Below are positions 17,840-26,800 of a stretch of DNA of 64,000 nt, in pieces. The notes below the pieces were generated by a model. It had not been told where the DNA came from and made no database searches. It saw nothing but the letters and a program-made list of their open reading frames with translations. Source of the DNA: Mesorhizobium sp. LMG 17147 (lineage in GTDB: Bacteria; Pseudomonadota; Alphaproteobacteria; Rhizobiales; Rhizobiaceae); the NCBI RefSeq assembly GCF_024297145.1, contig NZ_JANCTC010000015.1:1-64000 (forward strand), in the 5' to 3' direction. The position numbers were made by a program, and so were the translations under genes. The first letter of the stretch is position 1; every line of letters begins with the position of its first letter.

Positions 17840-18440
17840 ATGCAAATCATGCAGAACCGCCGCGCCTTCCTCGCTGGTCTCATGGCGGGCGCTGCAGGAG
17901 TGGTCGCCACCCCAAGGGAGGCTCGTGCCGAGCCACCGCCGGAGACCACAAAGGTCCGCCTGCCGGTTCCCCAAGGCTTCGGACTGCCAAACTCCCATGT
18001 ACGCGGGAATCGAACTTTTGCGGGCAGAAGGCTTCACCGATATCGAATTCGTATCGTCAGGCTCCGGCCCGGACTCGTCGGACTGGATCGCCCATGGCGA
18101 GGTCGATTTCGACTGGAACTATCCACTCGCTCATGTGCTCAACATCGACAAAGGCATCCGTATAAAAGTCCTGAGCGGCTTGCATGTCGGCTGCATAGAA
18201 TTGATCGGGAGCGATCGGGTCGTAGCCATCACTGACCTCAAGGGAAAGAGGGTGGCAACCGATGCTAACGCCATCGGCTATCTGATGCTGAACGTGTGAT
18301 GACCGCATACGTCGGTCTCGACCCATCGAAGGACTTCGAAATCGTCGTTACGCCGGACGCCACCCACAGCCTGGCCGAAGGCAAGATCGATGCCTTTCTG
18401 AGCAGTCCGCCTCAGCCTGTTTGGGCGGCGCGACCCTAAC
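17840..18440 (+). pseudogene. NitT/TauT-type ABC solute-binding protein, multiply frameshifted
   Basis: The frame from 17840 starts MQIMQNRRAFLAGLMAGAAG, a Tat-like signal peptide, and runs to TTKVRLP. The homologous sequence then continues in another frame (MYAGIELLRAEGFTDIEFV to LKGKRVATDANAIGYLMLNV, ending at 18298) and again in a third (MTAYVGLDPSKDFEIVV to KIDAFLSSPPQPVW). At least two frameshifts are therefore present and the C-terminal half is missing after about 18440. In the intact family the protein binds substrates such as sulfonates, nitrate or pyrimidine precursors in the periplasm. No permease or ATPase is adjacent. Confidence 0.82.
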
Positions 18441-18690
18441 CCTCATAGGAGTATGCCTTCCGGAGATCGGCGAAGGTGGCTAGCTCGTTCCGGTTTCGCG
18501 CTCTTGGGAAGCGACCCGTCGACGGGATAGTCCCGACTGCGACGAGTCACACGTCCTCCATTTTTATCTGGACCTTCGCAGCACATTTTGGCGGTGACGG
18601 GGCGGCAGGCTGCTGTTCAATGACGCGCCATTCCTGGACTACCCAAGCGACCGGCCTCATGTTACTTTAGGCGCCTCTAAAGGACAGGCG

Positions 18691-19290
18691 ATGCGCGGCT
18701 TGCTGGCAACAGTCGTTCTGGCGTTGACGGTCGCCACGGCGGCCGCAGCCGATCCTTTGTTCGATGCCGTTGCAGCGGGAGACGCGGCGGCCGTGGAGCG
18801 GGCCCTGGCCGGCGGCGCCGCAGTCGACAGCCGCGCCCGCGACCAGGCAACCCCTCTCATCGACGCCGCGCTCGGCGGTCAGCGTCAAATCGCCGAGCTG
18901 CTGATCGGCAAGGGCGCCGACGTCATGGCGCGCAACTCCGGCGGCTTCACGCCGCTCCACGCTGCGGCCTATTCCGGCAGCCTGCCGGTCGTGAAGCTCC
19001 TGCTCGACCATGGCGCTGTGCTCGACGATGCGGCCAACAAGGCGGGCGTCACGCCGATGATGGTGGCCGGCGAGGAGGACCATGGCGACGTGGTCGAGTT
19101 CCTGATCTCGCGCGGCGCCGACATCGGCCATGCCGAGGTGCACGGCTATACGCCGATCACCCGCGCCTTCTGGAAACGCCATGCCGACATCGTCAAGCTC
19201 TACAAGCGCCATGGCGCGACCTGCCAGTCCGCGGCCGCCATGAAGGACACGGAAGAGAACTACAAGCGCTGCATGGACATTCACGATTGA
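18691..19290 (+). CDS. Secreted ankyrin-repeat protein
   Basis: A 199-residue protein with a signal peptide (MRGLLATVVLALTVATAAAA) and four or five ankyrin repeats, seen in TPLIDAALGGQRQIAELLI, FTPLHAAAYSGSLPVVKLLL, TPMMVAGEEDHGDVVEFLI and YTPITRAFWKRHADIVKLY. Two cysteines in the C-terminal cap (GATCQSA and YKRCMD) could form a disulfide. It is a predicted periplasmic interaction protein. It is 12 bases upstream of the YHS gene and probably cotranscribed with it. Confidence 0.85.
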   Translation: MRGLLATVVLALTVATAAAADPLFDAVAAGDAAAVERALAGGAAVDSRARDQATPLIDAALGGQRQIAELLIGKGADVMARNSGGFTPLHAAAYSGSLPVVKLLLDHGAVLDDAANKAGVTPMMVAGEEDHGDVVEFLISRGADIGHAEVHGYTPITRAFWKRHADIVKLYKRHGATCQSAAAMKDTEENYKRCMDIHD

Positions 19291-19302
19291 CGGAGAACCG
19301 CA

Positions 19303-19803
19303 ATGCACGCAATCGACATACGCAAATCCCTGAGCAATTTGGTTCTGGCCGGCGGTGTCGCCTTCACGGTGATCGGCGCGGGGCCGGCGCATGCCGACGG
19401 CACGGTGAACACCGGCTACTTCGGCGGGGTGGCCATCATGGGCTATGATCCGGTCTCCTATTTCACCGACGGCAAGGCCGTCAAAGGCTCGGAGAAAATC
19501 GCCTACGACTGGCTCGGTACGCCCTGGCACTTCGCCAGCGACGAGCATCGCAAGATGTTCATGAGCGAGCCCGTCAAATATGCCCCGCAATATGGCGGCT
19601 ATTGCGTCGGCGAGGTTTCGTTGGATTCGGTCACGGTCAACGTCGATCCCGAGGCCTTCAAGATCATCGACGGCAAGCTCTATCTGGCCTACGACAAGCC
19701 TGACATGGAGCTTATCGCCGCCCATGCCGACGAAGTGCTGCAGAAGGCGGAAGCCGCCTGGCCGGCCGTCAAGGCGAGGCTGGAGCGCGACCAGATCAAT
19801 TGA
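19303..19803 (+). CDS. YHS domain-containing secreted protein
   Basis: A 166-residue protein with an N-terminal signal segment (LVLAGGVAFTVIGAGPAHA) and a YHS-like domain: GYDPVSYFTDGKAVKGSE, then WHFASDEHRKMFMSEPVKYA and PQYGGYCVGEVS. YHS domains often bind metals or accompany copper and haem proteins; here the classical cysteine pair is reduced to one visible Cys in GGYCVG. It follows the ankyrin gene with a 12-base gap. The C-terminal helix DEVLQKAEAAWPAVKARLER is amphipathic. Confidence 0.85.
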   Translation: MHAIDIRKSLSNLVLAGGVAFTVIGAGPAHADGTVNTGYFGGVAIMGYDPVSYFTDGKAVKGSEKIAYDWLGTPWHFASDEHRKMFMSEPVKYAPQYGGYCVGEVSLDSVTVNVDPEAFKIIDGKLYLAYDKPDMELIAAHADEVLQKAEAAWPAVKARLERDQIN

Positions 19804-19819
19804 GCCATCCGCCGGGACA

Positions 19820-21985
19820 TCAGTCGGCCGGCGAGAAGTGGAAGACGACGCGCCCGTTCACGAAGGTGAACGCGGGTTCGCCCTCGCGCCTGAACACCGG
19901 GCCGCAATCCGGGCGGCCGAACGCGTTTTCGCTCTGCTCGCAAAGCAGATCCTGTTTCACGAACACTGTCTCGGTGATGAACTGGGTGGTTGAGCGGAAG
20001 GCCGCCTGGCCGTCCTTGCCGATCTGCATGATCGCCGGCCGCGGACCAGGCTCCGCGAGACCTTTCAGCAGGTGGCCGATGACCAGGGCGGCGATCTCCT
20101 CGCCCTTCAGCCGATCGCGCTCGCTGCCCTTAAAGCCGTATGGCCATTCCGGCAGCCCCGCCTGCCGCAATGCGCTGATGAAGGTCTCCAGGTCCTGCGG
20201 GTTGCGGAAATGCCATCCCATCCTGATCCCGGCGATGGAGTCGTCGTTGGGCAAATAGCTCAGGCCATGGCTCACCGCCGCCTGCGCTTCGGGGAGGCGG
20301 CCGGCCTGCGCATAGGCGGCACCGAGCGATATCAGGATGTTGCCGACACCTGGCGCATCATCGCGGGCGCGTTCCAGCGCCGCGATCGCACGTTTGCTGT
20401 CGCCGTTGAAGAAGAAGACGATGCCGGCGATCCGGCGGTTGATTGGCGACAGATCGGGGTCAAGTCGCAAGGCTGTCTCGATCGCCGCGGCGGCTTCCGG
20501 AAACCTGCCGTCGAACAGGTAAACGTAGCCGAGCGCGACCTGCGCTTCGATGTCGCCCGGTCCAAGCGCCACGGCCCGCTTGGCCGATGCGATCGCCTCG
20601 TCGAAGCGCCCGTCCACAGTCTGCAGGATGGCGAGCATCGCGTACGGCAGCGACAAATCCGGATTGAGTTGTAGCGCACGCCCGGCGCTCTCATAGGCGC
20701 GCTTGCGGGCCGGGGCGGACTGCAGCACATCGTCGTAGGCGCTGCGCCAGATGTAAACGGAGGTGCGCGCATCGGCGGCGAATGCTGCGGCGAACGAAGG
20801 ATCGAGCGAAACCGCCTTTGCATAGAACTCCAGCGCCTCCCGCATGCCCTGTGGGCGGCCCGTGAACGCGGCGTGCTCACCGCGAAGATAGTAGTCGTAG
20901 GCCTCGAGGTTGGCGGTGGGCGGTCGCTCCATTCTCTTCGCTTCCGTCGCCGAGGGCTCGACGTCGAGCGCGGCAACGATCTCCTTTCGCATCTCGTCCT
21001 GCACGGCGAGCACGTCGGTCGCGCGCCGGTCGAAGCGGTCGGCCCACACATGATCGCCGTTTGCCGTGTCGATCAGCTGCGCGTTTATGCGTATCAGCTC
21101 GCCGGTCGGCCTGACGCTGCCCTCGACGAGGAACTCGACGCCGAGCTGGCGCCTGATGTCGGCGAAATCGGGCGGCTTGCCCTTGTAGGTGGCGACCGAG
21201 TTGCCGGCGATGACGTCGAGACCGGAGAGTTTCGCCAGGTCGGTGATCAGGTCCTCGGTGAGGCCCTCGGCGAAATAGTCCTGGCCCGGATCGCCGCTCA
21301 GATTGGCGAACGGCAGCACGGCGACGGACGGGCGTTGCGGCGTTCGCGGCCACTGCCAGGCAATCACCGCGCCGGCGAGCGCGACGGCGACCAGCATCGC
21401 CGCGCCCGCGGCCAGGATCGCCGGCCCGGGCCGACGGCGCGCGTCGCTCACCACCTTGCCGGCCTGGGCTGGATCCAGCAGCACGCGATAGACGCGCACG
21501 GGATCGGCGATGTTCTTCAGCCGCTGCTCACCGAGATTAGCGAAGCCGACGTTTGCTTTGTGCACGGCGTGGTCGAAGGCGGTGCCCGAAATGCACAAGC
21601 CGCCAGGATCCGCCAGCGCCTCCAGCCGCGCGGCGATGTTGACGCCGTCGCCGTAGATGTCGTCGCCCTCGACGATGATGTCGCCGAGATTGACGCCGAT
21701 GCGGAAGCGGATGCACCGTTCGTCCGGTACGCCCTGGTCGCGCACCGCCATCTTGCGCTGGATGTCGGCCGCGCACTGCACGGCATCGACGACGCTGCCG
21801 AACTCGACCAGCGCGCCGTCGCCCATCAGCTTGATCATGCGCCCGCGATGCTGCGCGATCGACGGATCGATCAGTTGGCGCCGGCATGCCTTCAGCCGTT
21901 CCAGCGTGCCGACCTCGTCCGCGCCCATGAGGCGACTGTAGCCGACGACGTCGGCGGCAAGTATAGCGGTAAGACGCCGCTCCAT
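19820..21985 (-). CDS. Class III adenylate cyclase with TolB-like segment and TPR repeats
   Basis: A 721-residue protein. Residues 1-170 form the cyclase domain (MERRLTAILAADVVGYSRLM with the first metal Asp, then KLMGDGALVEF with the second, and GDDIYGDGVNIAARLE). A single membrane helix follows at about 190-212 (AILAAGAAMLVAVALAGAVI), then the TolB-like segment SVAVLPFANLSGDPGQDYFA and EGLTEDLITDLAKLSG, and a C-terminal array of TPR repeats. This arrangement is abundant in rhizobia. The start at 21985 was chosen at the family-typical MERRLTAILA; the frame is open further upstream. It ends 17 bases from the YHS gene, convergently. Confidence 0.9.
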   Translation of the reverse strand: MERRLTAILAADVVGYSRLMGADEVGTLERLKACRRQLIDPSIAQHRGRMIKLMGDGALVEFGSVVDAVQCAADIQRKMAVRDQGVPDERCIRFRIGVNLGDIIVEGDDIYGDGVNIAARLEALADPGGLCISGTAFDHAVHKANVGFANLGEQRLKNIADPVRVYRVLLDPAQAGKVVSDARRRPGPAILAAGAAMLVAVALAGAVIAWQWPRTPQRPSVAVLPFANLSGDPGQDYFAEGLTEDLITDLAKLSGLDVIAGNSVATYKGKPPDFADIRRQLGVEFLVEGSVRPTGELIRINAQLIDTANGDHVWADRFDRRATDVLAVQDEMRKEIVAALDVEPSATEAKRMERPPTANLEAYDYYLRGEHAAFTGRPQGMREALEFYAKAVSLDPSFAAAFAADARTSVYIWRSAYDDVLQSAPARKRAYESAGRALQLNPDLSLPYAMLAILQTVDGRFDEAIASAKRAVALGPGDIEAQVALGYVYLFDGRFPEAAAAIETALRLDPDLSPINRRIAGIVFFFNGDSKRAIAALERARDDAPGVGNILISLGAAYAQAGRLPEAQAAVSHGLSYLPNDDSIAGIRMGWHFRNPQDLETFISALRQAGLPEWPYGFKGSERDRLKGEEIAALVIGHLLKGLAEPGPRPAIMQIGKDGQAAFRSTTQFITETVFVKQDLLCEQSENAFGRPDCGPVFRREGEPAFTFVNGRVVFHFSPAD

Positions 21986-22612
21986 GCGCGTATTGGGCCT
22001 CCGCCCCCGGCCCCGCGACGGCGGGGCGCCGCATTCTACTACGGTGAGCACGGCATTGGCACTGGGGCGCGAGGCGGTGTCGCCGCGTCCCGATATCGCG
22101 ACTGGGCTTCGAGCGGTAGTAGGCGATGCCGGCCGAGCGTCGCAACTCTCCTATATCTCCCAATTGGCGGCATGCTTGGCATCGTCGTCCGCCAAGGTCC
22201 ATTTTATGGCGCGAGACAGTCGGCAAACGACGCTCAGCGCTCTTGGAAGTCCGCTTTGAAGTCGGAACACAACATTTCCGGAGCCAACGGCGAATGACTG
22301 ATCGTGGCGCAACCACGACCTCCAGCCTGATCGCCGGCAAGGTCTGCTTTCAGGAAGCTGCGAAGCCGACCTCTACGGCCGACATTGGGCGCGAAGCAGC
22401 CATTTTGTTGCAACCAAGTTCGAATGTCGCGCTGCTGGCAAAGTAGAAATGTCGCAAAGGGCATTCGCAGGGGCAGCAATTTAAAAGCGCGACAGTGACG
22501 CGCTTCTTGGCGCCGACGTGAGTACCCGATCGGGCGTAAGCTGGTCGGGGTTGCGCAGCCCGATCGGGTGCGGCTCAGCCATGCTCCTCGGCTTTAGCTT
22601 TGAGAGCTGCCG
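21986..22612. other. Intergenic stretch, no supported gene
   Basis: About 630 bases upstream of the cyclase. Frames on both strands are open but lack motifs. The cyclase promoter should lie in the first 150 bases. Confidence 0.3.
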
Positions 22613-22945
22613 CTACCGAGGAGCTTCGTTGGCCGAGGTCGATCGCGGCGGGACCCTGTATTCGCTCAGCATCGTGACGACATCGGCGATCCGACTCTTG
22701 TCACTCTCCGTCAGCCGCAGATCGAGGTCGTCGGAGGTGCGCCCGACTTCCGGGACGGGAGCGCCAGCGGGCGCTTGCTCTCGCCGAGCGGAACCAGGCG
22801 GCCTGCCGCGCTTGCGACCACTCCTCACATAACCGTTGCTCTTAGCGCCGTCAGGGATGCCGAACATATGGTCGGTCTGACCGGTGCGGCGTGGCCCGCG
22901 CTTGCTGCGTTGCAAGTCGCGGCCAACCTGCATCTCGGCAACCAT
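22613..22945 (-). CDS. Hypothetical protein, possibly 5'-truncated
   Basis: A 110-residue product from an internal ATG at 22945, rich in Arg/Gly in the middle (RSGRKRGRPPG, an AT-hook-like basic core) and with a helical C-terminus (LTESDKSRIADVVTMLSEY). The frame is open further upstream, but there it runs antisense to a duplicated transporter fragment, so the true N-terminus may have been lost when that fragment arrived. No family was recognised. Confidence 0.3.
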   Translation of the reverse strand: MVAEMQVGRDLQRSKRGPRRTGQTDHMFGIPDGAKSNGYVRSGRKRGRPPGSARREQAPAGAPVPEVGRTSDDLDLRLTESDKSRIADVVTMLSEYRVPPRSTSANEAPR

Positions 22946-22954
22946 CTCCAGAAC

Positions 22955-23258
22955 GGCGTCCAGCCGCTGGTACTCGTCGCACAGCAGCTCGTTCATGAGG
23001 CGGTAAACGGAGCTACTTATCTGGAGTGTCGTCTGCGGTTGGGACACAGATGGCTTCATATCTGGCTATCCTACGCTTTCGGCCATCGCCCAGTGGATCG
23101 AGAGCCAACTCGATCCGGGCGGCTCAGTCGCCGCATTCTTACAGTGGCTGACGGGACAAAGCACAACGCTATTGCCCCATCAATCAGGTCGCCATGTTCG
23201 GCCGTATATTTTATCTTCTGTTCTATTTCCTCCGCCACCGCCAATACGCCCTGCAAAG
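22955..23258 (+). pseudogene. Duplicated internal fragment of the perM-type (AI-2E family) transporter gene
   Basis: About 300 bases closely matching the intact gene at about 24455-24765: shared runs include GAGGCGGTAAACGGAGC, GGCTGACGGGACAAAGCACA and TTTTATCTTCTGTTCTATTT. Small indels (for example two bases missing after TTATCTGGAG) break the frame and in-frame stops follow, so it makes no protein. It begins and ends inside the gene, so this is a partial segmental duplicate. vapBC lies between the fragment and the intact copy. Confidence 0.85.
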
Positions 23259-23339
23259 ATTGGCTTTGACATCAAGCCATCAGCAGCCGTCTTGCTAGCA
23301 CAGCGAATGAGCCTATATAACAGTGCCAAGGAGTCCGAT

Positions 23340-23588
23340 ATGGCCGAACCGCAACTCTCAGTCCGCAGCGCTAAGGCGCGTGATCTTGCACACCGGCTTG
23401 CCCGCCGTGAAAACCGCTCCATTGCGGACGTGGTCGAGCGCGCCCTCGAATCCTACGAGGTCCGCGAGGCCGGTCGCGAGCCTGCTTCTGCCTTCTATCT
23501 ACGTCTTTCAGCGCAATCCGGCACAGACATCGACCTTGAGGCGGTGATCCGTGAGAGTCGCCGGCCGAATCCAGGCGTCGAGCTTTGA
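23340..23588 (+). CDS. vapB: VapB-type antitoxin (FitA/RHH-like)
   Basis: An 82-residue protein with the ribbon-helix-helix-like core LSVRSAKARDLAHRLARREN and SIADVVERALESYEVRE, followed by a tail that would thread into the toxin (IDLEAVIRESRRPNPGVEL). The ATG at 23340 has a good AAGGAG six bases upstream. It is translationally coupled to vapC: its stop TGA (23586-23588) overlaps the vapC TTG. It is expected to neutralise VapC and repress the operon. Confidence 0.85.
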   Translation: MAEPQLSVRSAKARDLAHRLARRENRSIADVVERALESYEVREAGREPASAFYLRLSAQSGTDIDLEAVIRESRRPNPGVEL

Positions 23589-23998
23589 TCTTCGTCGATA
23601 CCAACGTCGTTTCCGAAACGTTGAAAAAGACCCCGGACGAGGCAGTCATTGCCTGGCTGATCCGATACGATGCCGAACTCGCGCTTCCAACCGTGACGAT
23701 TGCCGAGATCGCCTTCGGCATCCAGAAGATAAGACCGGATCAACGTGCCGAACGGCTGGAGCAAGGGTTGGCCGACTGGCGCCGGCGTTTCGCAGACCGC
23801 ATCTTCGGTCTGACAGAAGAAGCTGCGCTGGTTTATGGGGAAATTATGAGTGCTGCTGCTCGCCAGGGACGCGGCATGTCGGCACCCGATGGCATGATCG
23901 CGGCGATCGCTCGAGTAAACGGTGGCCGCCTCGCCACGCGCAATCTGAGTGACTTCGAGACGGCAGGACTCGTTCTGACATCTCCGTGGGAGTTCTGA
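23585..23998 (+). CDS. vapC: VapC-type PIN-domain ribonuclease toxin
   Basis: A 137-residue PIN protein with the N-terminal catalytic Asp in MIFVDTNVVSE, the second acidic site in TIAEIAFGI, and the C-terminal pair in MSAPDGMIAAIARVNGGRLA and TRNLSDFE. All four acidic positions of the PIN active site appear to be there. The start is TTG at 23585, overlapping the antitoxin stop by three bases. VapC toxins cleave RNA such as tRNA or rRNA. The pair sits inside a duplicated transporter context. Confidence 0.88.
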   Translation: MIFVDTNVVSETLKKTPDEAVIAWLIRYDAELALPTVTIAEIAFGIQKIRPDQRAERLEQGLADWRRRFADRIFGLTEEAALVYGEIMSAAARQGRGMSAPDGMIAAIARVNGGRLATRNLSDFETAGLVLTSPWEF

Positions 23999-24239
23999 GA
24001 CGTTTTCCTGTCGTGGCTTTTGTTCAAGCCCCATCTACCAGTCACAGACGAGCTGAAAGGCCGTCAAAGCGCAGGCGAGCGACATCAGGTTCGATTGCAT
24101 GCCGTCAAAATCCCCTCAAGATCACTCGAAGCGCCTCCTCGGCAGCCTCGCCGTTCCCGCAACCGACGCTGCCGTTTTTTGAGAAACCAATTAGGCTCGC
24201 TGGGCTTGCGAGACACCGAGAGGAGCTGATCTGAAACAG

Positions 24240-25319
24240 ATGCCGGACGTGAAACAATTGAGATTGCTCGGCGTTCTGGCAGCCGCAGCGATCGGTCTAT
24301 ATGTCTGCTATCTGCTTGCGTGGCCTTTTTTGCCGGCATTGACCTGGGCTCTCGTCCTGGCAGTCATTCTGTCTCCGGCTCATCGGTGGGTTGAGAGACG
24401 GGTCGGAAATCGAAACCTGGCAGCGCTGATATCGGTAAGCGTCGCGGCGATTGCCGTCGGGCTGCCGCTAGCACTCGTCGCACAACAGCTCGTTCGCGAG
24501 GCGGTAAACGGAGCGACTTATCTGGAGGAGGTCATCCGTGGTTGGGATGCAGACGGCTTCATGTCTGGCTATCCCACGCTTTCGGTCATTGCCCAATGGA
24601 TCGAGAACCAATTCGATCCGGCCGGCTCCGTCGCAGCATTCGTACAATGGCTGACGGGACAAAGCACATCGCTGTTGCGTGGCTCCATCTATCAGGTCGC
24701 GATGTTCGGGCTGACATTTTATCTTCTGTTCTATTTTCTGCGCGATCGCCAACATGCCCTGCAAGCCGTTGCGGGCCTTTCGCCGCTGCGCGCTCCGGAG
24801 ACAGCATACATCTTGTCCCGCTTTGCGGAGACCGTCCATGCAACACTGCTCGGCACCGTGTTCGTCGCCGCCGTCCAGGGAACATTGGGTGGCCTGATGT
24901 TCTGGTGGCTCGGCCTGCCGACCCCAGTCTTTTGGGGCCTTGTCATGGGACTTCTTGCCATAGTGCCTGTGCTCGGGGCATTTGTGATCTGGGTGCCCGC
25001 AGCGGTCTATCTCGCGCTGGAGGGGGCTTGGGCCAGCGCGGCGATATTGACCGTCTGGGGCGGCGTCATTGTCGGCGGCATCGACAATCTGCTCTATCCG
25101 ATGCTTGTCGGGAATCGGCTACGCCTCCACACGGTCGTGGCCTTTGTCGGCTCGGTCGGCGGCATTGTCTTGTTTGGGGCATCCGGCCTTGTCCTCGGGC
25201 CCGCGGTGATCGCCATCACCATCAGCCTCATTGATGTTCTGAAGAACCGATTGACTGACCAGCCCGAGTCGGCGCCGCCGCGCCCTACCGAGCTACCGCA
25301 TCAGCCCGTGACGGATTGA
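24240..25319 (+). CDS. AI-2E/PerM family membrane transporter
   Basis: A 359-residue protein with about eight hydrophobic helices, including the first pair (LLGVLAAAAIGLYVCYLLAW and FLPALTWALVLAVILSP), a soluble central part, and conserved C-terminal helices with GLVMGLLAIVPVLGAFVIWV and GGIVLFGASGLVLGPAVIAI. These are the family's P-x-L-G and FG-x-x-G-xx-LGP signatures. Members include exporters of unclear substrate (AI-2 in E. coli TqsA, Na+/H+ in others). The ATG at 24240 lacks a strong Shine-Dalgarno. It is the intact source of the duplicate at 22955-23258. Confidence 0.88.
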   Translation: MPDVKQLRLLGVLAAAAIGLYVCYLLAWPFLPALTWALVLAVILSPAHRWVERRVGNRNLAALISVSVAAIAVGLPLALVAQQLVREAVNGATYLEEVIRGWDADGFMSGYPTLSVIAQWIENQFDPAGSVAAFVQWLTGQSTSLLRGSIYQVAMFGLTFYLLFYFLRDRQHALQAVAGLSPLRAPETAYILSRFAETVHATLLGTVFVAAVQGTLGGLMFWWLGLPTPVFWGLVMGLLAIVPVLGAFVIWVPAAVYLALEGAWASAAILTVWGGVIVGGIDNLLYPMLVGNRLRLHTVVAFVGSVGGIVLFGASGLVLGPAVIAITISLIDVLKNRLTDQPESAPPRPTELPHQPVTD

Positions 25320-25464
25320 CCACGAAGACAGGGCTGCTCATGAGTTCCGTGTTCTGACCGCACCGTACTCAAGATCAAGCGGGCGGAAGGGGCGGGCTGG
25401 CCTTAGAGCGGTAGCGAGAAACCTGAACAACTCTGGGCCAGACATTTCAATCAAGGCAAGCACA

Positions 25465-26457
25465 TCAGCTCGGTTGCTGTATTGCGGCGAGCTTCCAGTC
25501 CCCGCTGTTCTGGCGCATGAAGGTCCAGAGTTCGGTTGTCTCGGTCGGCTGATCGGCCTGGCCCTCAACGATCTTGCCGCTGCTGCGATCGCGGGTCACG
25601 TCGCGAGACTCATAGCGCAAAGCAGCCGTCGCGTAGTCGCGGTCACCCTCCCGCCAACTCTCCGCAATATCGGCCTCCAATAGGTCGACGTCCGACACGT
25701 CGTTCCTGACGCCCTTTTTGGCATTGTCGGCAAGTTCCTCGGACAGATAGGAGACCATCTCGGGCGTCGCCAACCGGCGCAAAGCAGCATGATCTTCGCG
25801 CCCGAATGCCTCCTGAACTTCCGTCAGCCGTTGCTGGAACGTGTCGAGGTCGGTTTGCGTGAGTGTGATCTCATCGGAAGCGTTGGCTTGGCTCGTCCCG
25901 CCAAATCGTGACCCGATGCCTGGAATGGGGAAAGCTGTAGCGTTGCTCGGCTCGGGCCCAGCTGCTGCGTTTCGCCCAAAGGTCCCGGTGCCCCGCGAGG
26001 CACCGGCCGTAGCGGGCGCTGGATTGTATGCCGATTGCGAGCGGAAAAAGCGGATCGCCAGCATGATCACGCCGCCGATCAGCAGTACTTGGAGCAAAAG
26101 GCCCAACATGCCGGCCAAGCCGCCGAACCCATGGCCCAGAAGAACGCCGATCAAACCGCCGAGGAGCAGCCCCCGCATCATCGATCCGCCGAGGCCGTTG
26201 AAGAAGCCTGGGCGCTGGAATGCCTGCGGCTGACGGGCCGCATTGTTCGTTGCCGCATTAGGCGTCATCGAGCGCTCGACCGGTGCGGCCGGTTGCGGCG
26301 CGACTCTGGTCGGCGGGACCGGCTGGAAAGTGCGCATGCCGCGACTGCCGAAGCTGCCGCCACGGCGCGCATCGGCGTGATCCACAGCGACCATGGAAAA
26401 TGCCAGGAACAATCCGGCGAACACAACTGCAAACCGTCCCCAACGCGAAATCAGCAT
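25465..26457 (-). CDS. Tim44-like domain protein, exported
   Basis: A 330-residue protein. A signal segment (RWGRFAVVFAGLFLAFSMVA) is followed by an Arg/Gly/Pro-rich linker, a glycine-rich membrane region (MRGLLLGGLIGVLLGHGFGG and LLQVLLIGGVIMLAIRFF), and a Tim44/TIM-like domain at the C-terminus (TDLDTFQQRLTEVQEAFGRE to TELWTFMRQNSGDWKLAAI). Bacterial Tim44-like proteins (TimA) may shield membrane proteins. The start at 26457 was chosen for the signal peptide and GAGGA upstream; the frame is open further back. Confidence 0.85.
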   Translation of the reverse strand: MLISRWGRFAVVFAGLFLAFSMVAVDHADARRGGSFGSRGMRTFQPVPPTRVAPQPAAPVERSMTPNAATNNAARQPQAFQRPGFFNGLGGSMMRGLLLGGLIGVLLGHGFGGLAGMLGLLLQVLLIGGVIMLAIRFFRSQSAYNPAPATAGASRGTGTFGRNAAAGPEPSNATAFPIPGIGSRFGGTSQANASDEITLTQTDLDTFQQRLTEVQEAFGREDHAALRRLATPEMVSYLSEELADNAKKGVRNDVSDVDLLEADIAESWREGDRDYATAALRYESRDVTRDRSSGKIVEGQADQPTETTELWTFMRQNSGDWKLAAIQQPS

Positions 26458-26800
26458 AGGCAAATCCTCAAGTGACACTCTGTCCACCCATATGGGGTGC
26501 GTCGATCGAAATATCAGTGAATGGTCCGCTGAGATATTTTCCGACGGCATGGTCGGGCGCCCGCCGGGGGTTCACGATGAGACTGTCCAGCCTGCCCAAG
26601 CGAGATGATTGCCTGTCCGATCATGCAGGCGCGCCGCACCCGGCCGACCGCCGTCTGTCGCATCAAGAGCAGCGGATATGCCGGCGACGATGCCGAGGGT
26701 CGCCCAGCAATGACTTGAACTTGACATACAGCTTTTTTAAGTAATATCAACACATCGGAAAAAGCTGCCATACAGGTTTTTCTTCTGAACTGGAGATCGC
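26458..26800. other. Divergent intergenic region with promoter elements
   Basis: About 340 bases between the divergent Tim44-like gene and the FadR-family operon. The part nearest the FadR gene holds promoter and repeat elements described separately; nothing else was seen. Confidence 0.4.
26721..26781 (+). promoter_or_regulatory. Candidate promoter and direct-repeat operator before the FadR gene
   Basis: TTGACA (26721-26726) is followed 15 bases later by TAATAT (26742-26747), a short-spaced sigma70-like promoter. Two direct repeats CATACAGSTTTTT occur at 26725-26737 and 26769-26781, the first overlapping the promoter. They could bind the adjacent FadR-type regulator (inference). Confidence 0.45.

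Noticed and set aside
20873-22297. Long plus-strand frame of 474 codons
   Set aside because: It is antisense to the cyclase-TPR gene and rich in Arg/Gly/Ala/His as expected of a shadow frame.
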